Below, in pieces: positions 8,708-14,887 of a stretch of 34,366 bases of DNA (its first letter is position 1; each line of letters begins with the position of its first letter). A program made the position numbers and the translations under genes. Origin of the DNA: Streptosporangiales bacterium (GTDB lineage Bacteria > Actinomycetota > Actinomycetes > Streptosporangiales > Streptosporangiaceae); contig WHSL01000039.1 of assembly GCA_009380095.1 (NCBI GenBank), positions 1 to 34,366 of the forward strand, given 5' to 3'. Under the pieces are notes generated by a model that saw only the letters and a program-made list of their open reading frames with translations, made no database searches and had not been told where the DNA came from.

Positions 8708-8964
8708 GGGCCCTCCTTGAGCAGCCGTATCCATCGTCGAGACCACGGTCCCTCGCCGTCGCGGGTTCGAGTCCGGTATCAATCATGTCCTGTCGCCTCA
8801 CGGGCGGCATTTCCTGACGGTCGCAACGACGGGGAAGTACGGTCCGTTTCGTCGTTTATCGACAGTACGTCGTCAACCTGCCCCGGCGCGACGTTCCGTG
8901 TCCAGGCCAGTCAGCCGCAACCGGCCGCCGCTTCCGGGCGGGTTTTTACACCGATTTACGCCCG

Positions 8965-9020
8965 GACCGTCTCACCGGCGGGCGGCGACGTGTTCACGCC
9001 GAGACCGTCTCGCCGGCGGG
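8965..9020. repeat. 18-bp direct repeat duplicating the MFS gene end
   Basis: GACCGTCTC(A/G)CCGGCGGG occurs at 8965-8982 and 9003-9020, 38 bases apart. The right copy encodes the last residues of the transporter (PAGETVSA) and the left copy lies just beyond its stop, encoding PAGETVRA in another frame. This looks like a local duplication. The rest of the 8708-8993 interval contains nothing else recognised. Confidence 0.6.
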
Positions 9021-10244
9021 TTCCGGCGTGCGGATGCGGGCACGCCGCCAGGCGTACGCGGCGAACAGCCCCAGCGTGACGCCGAGCGCCCCGGCGACGG
9101 CCACCGTACGGGCCGCGCCGATGCCCTCCGCGAGCAGCCCGCCGAGCAGGATGCCCAGCCCCTGCACCGCGACGAGCCCCGAGGCGACGAGGCCGCCGGC
9201 CTGCCCGCGGCTGGTGTCGGGCACCGTCCGCATGAACGCCGCGTTCGCCGCCACCTGGTACGCGGAGAAGACCCCCACCGCCGCCCACAGCAGCGTGGAC
9301 ACCCCCACGCTGGGCCGCAGCGCGCAGAACACCAGCGGCAGGCTGGTCAGCACCGCCATCGGCCCCATCAGCCGCCCCCGCCACTCCGGCGGGACGAGCC
9401 GGGTGAACAAGGCGACGCCGATCAGGCTGCCGGCCGGCGCGGTGGCCATCAGGAACCCCACGGTGACCGGCGACCCGCCCAGCTCGGCGGCGTACGGCGC
9501 CGCCAGCCCGAGCGGCACCGCGTAGCAGCCGGCCAGCCAGGCCAGGGCGGCGAGACTGCGCAGCCGGGGGGAGCGTGTGATCAGCGCGACCCCCTGTCCG
9601 AGCGAGGCCCACATCGCGCCGGGCGTGGCGGCGCCGTCCCGCGGGGCCGGGCGCGGCCGTACGCCCACGGCCTCGATCGCCGCGGCGAACAGGAACGTCG
9701 CCGCGTTCACCACGAGCGCCAGGTACGGGCCGATGGCCTGCACCACGATGCCGCCCGCGGCGAACCCGCCGAGCACCGCGGACTGCCGGGTCATGTGCCC
9801 GATGGCCTGGCCGGCGACGTACCTGTCGCCGAGCAGGATCTGCGGGAGCAGCGCCATCCGCGCGGCCTTGGCCGGCGCGTCGGCGAGCTGGACGAGGAAG
9901 ACGAGGACGCAGAGCAGCGCCAGCGGGGTGCCGGGCAGCGCCGCGAGGGCGACCATACCCGCCTGCAGCAGCTGGCAGGTGATCATGACGCGGCGGCGGG
10001 GCAGCCGGTCGGCGAGCCCGCTCAGCAGGGTGCCGCCGAGCAGCGAGGGCAGCAGGGTGAGCGCGTACGTGAGGGCGGTGAGCACGGCGGACGACGTGCG
10101 CTGGTAGACCAGCACGGCGAGCGCGACCCGGGCCAGCTGGTCGCCGACCTCCGAGAGCAGGTCGGCCGACCACAGGGCACGGAACTCGGCCACGCCGAAC
10201 GTGTCGCGAAAGGTCGCGGGCCGTACGTGCCTCTCACGTCTCAA
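8994..10244 (-). CDS. Major facilitator superfamily transporter
   Basis: A roughly 416-residue integral membrane protein with about twelve hydrophobic helices and the MFS loop signature GLADRLPRRRVM between helices 2 and 3. The N-terminal FRDTFGVAEFRALWSADLLS pattern resembles actinobacterial exporters of the EntS/multidrug type. The cargo cannot be told from sequence. TTG at 10244 is preferred because GAGGGG precedes it at a usable distance. An in-frame GTG at 10301 would add 19 residues but has no ribosome site. The gene stands alone on the - strand between the moxR operon and the 10.3-10.9 kb gap. Confidence 0.85.
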   Translation of the reverse strand: MRRERHVRPATFRDTFGVAEFRALWSADLLSEVGDQLARVALAVLVYQRTSSAVLTALTYALTLLPSLLGGTLLSGLADRLPRRRVMITCQLLQAGMVALAALPGTPLALLCVLVFLVQLADAPAKAARMALLPQILLGDRYVAGQAIGHMTRQSAVLGGFAAGGIVVQAIGPYLALVVNAATFLFAAAIEAVGVRPRPAPRDGAATPGAMWASLGQGVALITRSPRLRSLAALAWLAGCYAVPLGLAAPYAAELGGSPVTVGFLMATAPAGSLIGVALFTRLVPPEWRGRLMGPMAVLTSLPLVFCALRPSVGVSTLLWAAVGVFSAYQVAANAAFMRTVPDTSRGQAGGLVASGLVAVQGLGILLGGLLAEGIGAARTVAVAGALGVTLGLFAAYAWRRARIRTPEPAGETVSA

Positions 10245-10707
10245 GGTCGCCGTCCCCTCATCGCTCCCATGGCACGGCCGTCGAGTATTCACCGTAACCA
10301 CGTGTGCGCGGACCGCCCAGGGGAGTGGGCGGAAGAGGACGGTTTCCGGCCCTCACGGAACGGGCCGGCGCCATTCGCGGCGCCGGGCTGAGGTGGTCGT
10401 GCCGCCTCTTCCCATTGGCTGACCTGGTCGTTCGGCGAGCCCTCGACGAGGTGGGGGTTGTGCTGCGGACTTGCGCGGATTCGCTTATCAAACCGTTTTC
10501 ATTGACCACATGTGGCCCACCGATGGCATTCAATCACAAATTGCCGGATCCATGCTGGTAAATGGTGGTAAGTCCATTTGCCCGGGTCGCGCGGCCCCCC
10601 GACCGGGCCCTATGGGGTGCCTGTCCCTCGCTCTACGCTCGAAACGTATCCCGCCCACCGGAGGGATCGGGTTGGATCACCGAACAGGAGAAGGTGGGGC
10701 CCCGCAC

Positions 10708-10835
10708 ATGGCGCATGGGACGGTACGCGCGAGACCGAGCTGGTCCTGGAACTGACCGGAATCGCCCCGATCGTGGACCCTCTCGCGAGCTTCTCCGGTC
10801 CGCGATCACGAACAGTGCCCGCCCGCCGGGCATGA
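10708..10835 (+). pseudogene. Possible frameshifted small gene of about 41 codons
   Basis: ATG 10708 with AAGGTGGGG (10691-10699) opens a frame that stops after 15 codons. In another frame, the stretch to TGA 10835 reads RETELVLELTGIAPIVDPLA and onward with a coding-like third-position bias. The two frames meet at a (CG)3 run near 10727-10732. Removing one CG would join them into one peptide starting MAHGTVRETELVLEL. A perfect terminator hairpin begins 7 bases after the stop. This could be a decayed, phase-variable or misread small gene; no family is recognised. Confidence 0.25.
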
Positions 10836-10842
10836 GGCAAGA

Positions 10843-10875
10843 CGCCCTGGGGGAAGCCGAGCACCCCCCAGGGCG
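10843..10875. terminator. Intrinsic terminator-like hairpin, probably bidirectional
   Basis: A perfect 11-bp stem, CGCCCTGGGGG (10843-10853) and CCCCCAGGGCG (10865-10875), with an 11-base loop. It lies about 80 bases past the aldehyde dehydrogenase stop on the - strand and 7 bases past the possible small + strand gene, so it could end both transcripts. The following T run is weak. Confidence 0.6.
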
Positions 10876-10954
10876 CCTTGCTGTCACCGGCAGGGCGCCG
10901 GTCGATCACCGGCCCCGCGCCCGCCGGCCACGGTTCCGGCCCCGGCGGTGCCTC

Positions 10955-12316
10955 TTACTTGATCACCTTCTTGTTCATGAACTCCTCGATGCCGAGCGGG
11001 CCCAGCTCGCGCCCCACGCCGGACCGCTTCACCCCGCCGAACGGCAGGTCGGCCTGAGAGCCGCCGGCCTGGTTGATGAAGACCATGCCGGCCTCGATCC
11101 GCTCACCGACCCGGCGTGCCCGCTCCGGGTCGGCGCTGAACACGCCGGAGCCCAGCCCGAACGGCGTGTCGTTGGCCAGCTCGACCGCCTCGTCCTCGGA
11201 CTCGGCCTTGAACACCATGGCCACCGGCCCGAACAGCTCCTCGGCGTACGCCCTGGTCCCGGGCTCGACCCCGGTGAGCACGGTGGGCTCCACGTACGCC
11301 CCCGGCCCCTCGATCCGCCGCCCGCCGGCCCGTACCGTCGCGCCCTGCGCCACCGCGGCGTCGATCTGCTCGATCAGCCGGTCGGCGGCGCCCTGGGAGG
11401 AGAGCGGCGCCAGCGTGGTCGCAGGGTCGGCGGGGTCGCCCGGGGTGAACCCCTGGAAGCTCGCCACCAGCTTGTCCACGAACGCGTCGTGGATGTCCGA
11501 CATGACGATCATCCGCTTCGGCGCGTTGCAGGCCTGCCCGGTGTTGCCGAGCCGTGAGCGGGTCGCGATCTTGACCATCCGGTCGATGTCCGCCGTGTCC
11601 AGGATGATCATCGGGTCCGAGCCGCCGAGCTCCAGCACCACCTTCTTGAGGTGCTTGCCGGCCTCCGCGGCCACCGCCGCACCGGCCCGCTCGCTGCCGG
11701 TCAGCGACACGCCCTGCACCCGCGGGTCGGCGATGATGTCCGCCACCTGCTCGTTGGTGGCGTACACGTTGATGTACGCGTCCGCCGGCAGCCCCGCGTC
11801 GCGCAACAGCGCCTCGATCGCGGCGGACGAGCGTGGGCAGCTCGGCGCGTGCTTGAGCAGGATGGTGTTGCCGAGCACCAGGTTCGGCGCGGCGAATCGG
11901 GCCACCTGGTAGTAGGGGAAGTTCCACGGCATGATGCCGAGCAGCACGCCGATCGGGCTCTTGCGGATGGTCGCCTCGCCGCCCCGGATCGGCAGCGCCT
12001 CGTCCGCCAGCAGCTTCTCGGCGTTGTCGGCGTAGTAGGAGAAGATGTCCACCACGATGCCGAGCTCGCCCTTGCTCTCCGCGATCCGCTTGCCCATCTC
12101 CGTGGTGATGATCGCGGCCAGCTCGTCGGCCCGCTCCGCGAACAGCTCCGCCGCGCGCTTCACGAGCGCCGCCCGCTCGGCCACCGGGCGCTCCCGCCAC
12201 GCCAGATAGCCCTGGTGTGCGCGGTCGATAGCGCCGGTGATCTCCGCGTCGGTGGCGGTCGGGAACTCCTCCAGGACCTCGCCGGTGGCCGGATTCGTGA
12301 CCTTGTACATGCTCAT
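10955..12316 (-). CDS. NAD(P)-dependent aldehyde dehydrogenase, succinate-semialdehyde type
   Basis: A 453-residue aldehyde dehydrogenase oxidising an aldehyde to the acid with NAD(P)+. The general base E229 lies in [10 protein letters not shown] and the catalytic cysteine C263 in [11 protein letters not shown]; the 34-residue spacing is the family standard. The cofactor-site MPWNFPYYQ and the C-terminal [14 protein letters not shown] are present. The short length and sequence style suit the GabD1-like succinate-semialdehyde group, but the substrate is inferred. ATG 12316 ([14 protein letters not shown]) matches the family start, although an open frame extends further upstream. It is divergent from mraZ, and its leader carries GTGG(A/G)G boxes like those of mraZ. 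Confidence 0.9.
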   Translation of the reverse strand: MSMYKVTNPATGEVLEEFPTATDAEITGAIDRAHQGYLAWRERPVAERAALVKRAAELFAERADELAAIITTEMGKRIAESKGELGIVVDIFSYYADNAEKLLADEALPIRGGEATIRKSPIGVLLGIMPWNFPYYQVARFAAPNLVLGNTILLKHAPSCPRSSAAIEALLRDAGLPADAYINVYATNEQVADIIADPRVQGVSLTGSERAGAAVAAEAGKHLKKVVLELGGSDPMIILDTADIDRMVKIATRSRLGNTGQACNAPKRMIVMSDIHDAFVDKLVASFQGFTPGDPADPATTLAPLSSQGAADRLIEQIDAAVAQGATVRAGGRRIEGPGAYVEPTVLTGVEPGTRAYAEELFGPVAMVFKAESEDEAVELANDTPFGLGSGVFSADPERARRVGERIEAGMVFINQAGGSQADLPFGGVKRSGVGRELGPLGIEEFMNKKVIK

Positions 12317-12338
12317 GCCCCCATGCTCCCCGGCGCGC

Positions 12339-12391
12339 CTCCACTTTGCTCCACCGGGGCCCTCCACCACGCCCCACCCCGGGCCCTCCAC
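12339..12391 (-). promoter_or_regulatory. MraZ-box-like repeats upstream of the aldehyde dehydrogenase
   Basis: On the - strand five GTGG(A/G)G hexamers lie 23 to 75 bases before the aldehyde dehydrogenase ATG: GTGGAG (12391-12386), GTGGGG (12377-12372), GTGGAG (12367-12362), GTGGAG (12354-12349) and GTGGAG (12344-12339). The second and third, and the fourth and fifth, are each 10 bases apart with 4-base spacers, as in the mraZ operator. MraZ binding is an inference from this likeness. Confidence 0.45.
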
Positions 12392-12399
12392 CCAGCTCC

Positions 12400-12424
12400 A
12401 ACCACGCGTTACGCGGCACGTTCC
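12400..12424 (-). promoter_or_regulatory. Possible ECF-sigma-type promoter for the aldehyde dehydrogenase
   Basis: On the - strand GGAAC (12424-12420), a 16-base spacer and GGTT (12403-12400) resemble the GGAAC-N15/16-CGTT pattern used by SigE-like ECF factors of actinomycetes. Transcription would begin just before the GTGG(A/G)G boxes. The match is imperfect. Confidence 0.25.
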
Positions 12425-12559
12425 GGTGGTTTCCCGGGGGTCTGGATGGCCGTTACAGGCCCGTACGGACGTGGCGCCGCTCACTCCCTCCACTTCACCC
12501 TACCGCCGCTGAGCTGGGCTAATGCGAGCTCGTAGCCCAGATCGGGTGGTATTGAACTG

Positions 12560-12587
12560 TTGACCGTGGGGAAGAGTGGAGTACAGT
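12560..12587 (+). promoter_or_regulatory. Promoter of mraZ / dcw cluster
   Basis: TTGACC (12560-12565), a 16-base spacer and TACAGT (12582-12587) form a good vegetative-type promoter. The spacer and -10 contain the first three MraZ boxes, so binding there would block polymerase. The start of transcription would be near 12594, about 50 bases before the mraZ ATG. Confidence 0.6.
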
Positions 12588-12601
12588 GGGGCGCCGTGGA
12601 G
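12566..12601 (+). promoter_or_regulatory. MraZ operator: four GTGG(A/G)G boxes in 10-bp phase
   Basis: GTGGGG (12566), GTGGAG (12576), GTGGGG (12586) and GTGGAG (12596) recur every 10 bases with 4-base spacers. A fifth possible half-box, GTGGTA at 12546, is in the same phase. MraZ proteins of other bacteria bind short direct repeats of TGGG type with about 10-bp spacing upstream of their own gene, so autoregulation is expected. Confidence 0.75.
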
Positions 12602-12641
12602 GGCTGTAGAGCGCTCCACACGGCACGGGGAGGTGGGGCCG

Positions 12642-13073
12642 ATGTTTCTCGGCACCCATTCGCCGCGCCTCGACGACAAGGGACGTCTGTTCCTTCCAGC
12701 CAAGTACCGCGACGAGTTGTCGGGGGGACTGGTGATCACGAAGGGCCAGGAGCGCTGCCTCTACGTCTTCCCCGTGGAGGAGTTCCAGCGGCTCACCGAG
12801 GCCCTGCGCTCGGCACCGGTCACGGCCAAGGCGGTCCGTGACTACAGCCGGGTGTTCTTCGCCAGCGCCTCCGACGAGGTGCCTGACAAGCAGGGGCGGG
12901 TCACCATCCCGCCCGCGCTCCGCCAGTACGCGGGCCTGTCCCGCGACTGCGTGGTGATCGGCGCCAACACACGCCTGGAGATCTGGGACTCCGAGTCGTG
13001 GTCGCGGTACGAGGCCGAGCAGGAGCAGAAGTTCTCGGATCTTTCCGAGGAGGTGTTGCCGGGGGTCCTGTGA
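12642..13073 (+). CDS. mraZ: Transcriptional regulator MraZ
   Basis: A 143-residue DNA-binding protein that regulates the dcw cluster, normally as a ring-shaped oligomer. Two SpoVT/AbrB-type half-domains are visible: [19 protein letters not shown] near residues 8-26 and [20 protein letters not shown] in the second half. ATG 12642 ([15 protein letters not shown]) is the family start and has GGGGAGG (12627-12633). An in-frame upstream ATG at 12576 overlaps the operator and is not likely used. It is the first gene of the dcw cluster, and its promoter contains four phased boxes. The C-terminus (EEVLPGVL) is typical of actinobacterial MraZ. Confidence 0.95.
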   Translation: MFLGTHSPRLDDKGRLFLPAKYRDELSGGLVITKGQERCLYVFPVEEFQRLTEALRSAPVTAKAVRDYSRVFFASASDEVPDKQGRVTIPPALRQYAGLSRDCVVIGANTRLEIWDSESWSRYEAEQEQKFSDLSEEVLPGVL

Positions 13074-13098
13074 CGGGGACGGCCACCGGCCTTCGGGG

Positions 13099-13199
13099 TC
13101 CAAGCGGCCAGGTCTCCACCCGTCCGTACGAACGTCAGCTGACACTCCTTCCCCGGTGCCAGGTGACGGACACGGCGGATGGGGACCTGGCCGCTCGGA
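13099..13199 (+). promoter_or_regulatory. Structured leader between mraZ and rsmH
   Basis: Arms 13099-13117 and 13181-13199 pair over 19 positions with two mismatches, enclosing a 63-base loop. Inside, GTCCGT (13122-13127) pairs with ACGGAC (13166-13171), and GTCAGCTGAC is a 10-bp palindrome. GCCAGGT (13158-13164) can instead pair with ACCTGGC (13185-13191), which would open the outer stem. The two folds exclude each other, as in an attenuator. The function is untested. Confidence 0.4.
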
Positions 13200-13241
13200 A
13201 ACCGCGTCGCGGTGGTCGCGGGCCGCGAGAGAGGGGGCGAG

Positions 13242-14222
13242 ATGAACGCGGTAGAGGGGCATGTCCCGGTCCTCATGGACCGGATCCTCACGCTGCTCGC
13301 TCCCGCCCTCGACCGGCCCGGCGCCGTTCTCGTCGACGGAACGCTCGGCCTCGCGGGGCACGCCAGTGCCCTGCTGGCCGAGCACCCCGGCCTTCACCTC
13401 ATCGGCATCGATCGTGACCCGTCCGCGCTCGAACGTTCCGGGGCGCGGCTGGAACCGTACGCCGACCGGGTGACGCTTGTGCACGCCGTCTATGACGAGA
13501 TCCCCGACGTCCTCGCCGGGCACGCACGTACTGGGCGGGGCCGCCGCGAGGTGGCCGGTGTGCTGCTGGACCTCGGCGTGTCCTCACCCCAGCTGGACGA
13601 GGCCGGGCGCGGCTTCGCGTACTCCTACGACGCGCCGCTGGACATGCGGATGGACACCACACAGGAACGAACCGCCGCCGACGTCGTCAACGGCTCCTCC
13701 GAGCGCGAGCTCACCCGGATCCTGCGTACGTACGGCGAGGAGCGGCACGCCCACCGGGTGGCCGCCGCGATCGTCCGGGCGCGCGCCCGTGAGCCGATCA
13801 CCTCCACCGCCCGGCTGGCCGAGATCGTCCGCGACGCCATCCCCGCCGCCGCCCGGCGCACCGGGGGGAACCCCGCCAAGCGCACGTTCCAGGGCCTGCG
13901 CATCGAGGTCAACGGCGAGCTGGAGGTGCTCGAGCGGGCGCTGCCCGCCGCCATCGACGCGCTCGCGCTGGACGGCCGGATGGCCGTCCTCTCCTACCAC
14001 TCGCTGGAGGACCGGCTGGTCAAGCGGGCCTTCGCGGAGCGTTCGACCGACACCACGCCGCACGGGCTCCCGGTGTCGCTGCCGGACCGGCTGCCCGAGC
14101 TGAGCCTGCTGACCCGCGGCGCGGAGAGGCCCGACGACGAAGAAGTCCGCGACAACCCGCGCGCGGCATCGGCCCGGCTGCGGGCCGTCCGGCGGGTGAG
14201 GACCGGAGGTGGGGGAGCATGA
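13242..14222 (+). CDS. rsmH: 16S rRNA (cytosine1402-N4)-methyltransferase RsmH (MraW)
   Basis: A 326-residue SAM-dependent enzyme that methylates C1402 of 16S rRNA in the ribosomal P site. HVPVLMDRI opens the protein, the SAM loop is [15 protein letters not shown], and [41 protein letters not shown] and [12 protein letters not shown] are the family blocks. ATG 13242 is chosen over an in-frame upstream ATG (13179) because GAGGGGG lies just before it and because the family starts with this motif. The stop overlaps the ftsL start by 4 bases (ATGA), so translation is coupled. Confidence 0.95.
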   Translation: MNAVEGHVPVLMDRILTLLAPALDRPGAVLVDGTLGLAGHASALLAEHPGLHLIGIDRDPSALERSGARLEPYADRVTLVHAVYDEIPDVLAGHARTGRGRREVAGVLLDLGVSSPQLDEAGRGFAYSYDAPLDMRMDTTQERTAADVVNGSSERELTRILRTYGEERHAHRVAAAIVRARAREPITSTARLAEIVRDAIPAAARRTGGNPAKRTFQGLRIEVNGELEVLERALPAAIDALALDGRMAVLSYHSLEDRLVKRAFAERSTDTTPHGLPVSLPDRLPELSLLTRGAERPDDEEVRDNPRAASARLRAVRRVRTGGGGA

Positions 14223-14887
14223 CGATCACCACGACGCCGCCGCCCGTACGGCGGGGCGCGAAGCCCGCGGGGGGCGTGCCGGTCAAGGAGCGTCCGGCCC
14301 GGGGCCGTACGGCGGCGCCGCGCGGGACCGTACCGGCGTCCCGGCGGGGTGGCACGCCCACGTCGGCCCGGCGCCCGGCGCCGCACGCGCCGCGGGTGCC
14401 GTTCGCCATGCTCGTCATCGGCCTGCTCGGCGGCGCGCTGATCTCGCTGCTGATGCTGCGCACGGTGCTCGCCGAGGACGCGTTCCGGCTCACCAAGCTG
14501 CAGCAGAACAACCGGCTGCTCGCGCAGCACGAGGAGACGCTCTCCCAGGAGGTCGCGCGGGCCGAGTCGCCCGGCGAGATCGCCCGGAAGGCCCGGGAGA
14601 GTGGCATGGGACCCGCACCGGGTGGCTTCGTCAACGAGGCCACCGGTCAGGTTCGCGGTGCCACCACGACGCCGTCCCGTCCCGTGACCCCGGGGGGCGG
14701 CGCCGTGGGTACCGACGACCGGCAGGCCGCGAGCCGCGACGCCGGCGAGACCACTGATACCGGCGCGACCGGCACGCGGCAGGGCGATACCACGGACGGC
14801 AACACCGGCGGCTCCCCGAACCAGGGCGCCCAGGACGACGGGACCGCGGAGGAGGACGCAGCGATCGCCGGCGGGGGCGGCCGGTGA
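14219..14887 (+). CDS. ftsL: FtsL-like septum formation initiator protein
   Basis: A 222-residue bitopic membrane protein in the ftsL position of the cluster. A basic, Pro/Arg-rich cytoplasmic part (about 1-60) leads to one membrane helix (about 61-84) and a short extracytoplasmic coiled coil ([20 protein letters not shown], 92-111). A Gly/Thr/Asp-rich low-complexity tail of about 95 residues follows, longer than in most FtsL proteins. FtsL binds FtsQ and helps activate the FtsW-FtsI synthase. FtsL sequences are poorly conserved, so the name rests on topology and position. It overlaps rsmH and ftsI by 4 bases each. Confidence 0.8.
   Translation: MTITTTPPPVRRGAKPAGGVPVKERPARGRTAAPRGTVPASRRGGTPTSARRPAPHAPRVPFAMLVIGLLGGALISLLMLRTVLAEDAFRLTKLQQNNRLLAQHEETLSQEVARAESPGEIARKARESGMGPAPGGFVNEATGQVRGATTTPSRPVTPGGGAVGTDDRQAASRDAGETTDTGATGTRQGDTTDGNTGGSPNQGAQDDGTAEEDAAIAGGGGR

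Larger units (their letters stand above)
10245..10954. other. Intergenic gap of about 0.7 kb
   Basis: The gap lies between the MFS start and the aldehyde dehydrogenase stop. It holds an 8-bp hairpin (CCGGCGCC/GGCGCCGG, 10365-10386), a lower-GC stretch around 10480-10580 with a palindrome CCACATGTGG (10506-10515) next to TTGACC, a TACGCT -10-like sequence (10634-10639), a possible frameshifted small gene (10708-10835) and a terminator hairpin (10843-10875). No intact long gene is supported on either strand. Confidence 0.6.
12317..12641. other. Divergent regulatory region between aldehyde dehydrogenase and mraZ
   Basis: This 325-base interval has no gene. It holds the five - strand GTGG(A/G)G boxes near the aldehyde dehydrogenase, a lone GTGGAG on the - strand at 12493-12488, and the mraZ promoter with its four boxes on the + strand. 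Confidence 0.7.

Noticed and set aside
10258-10533. - strand frame of about 90 codons upstream of the MFS gene
   Set aside because: No ribosome site, codon use unlike the neighbours and no recognisable motif.
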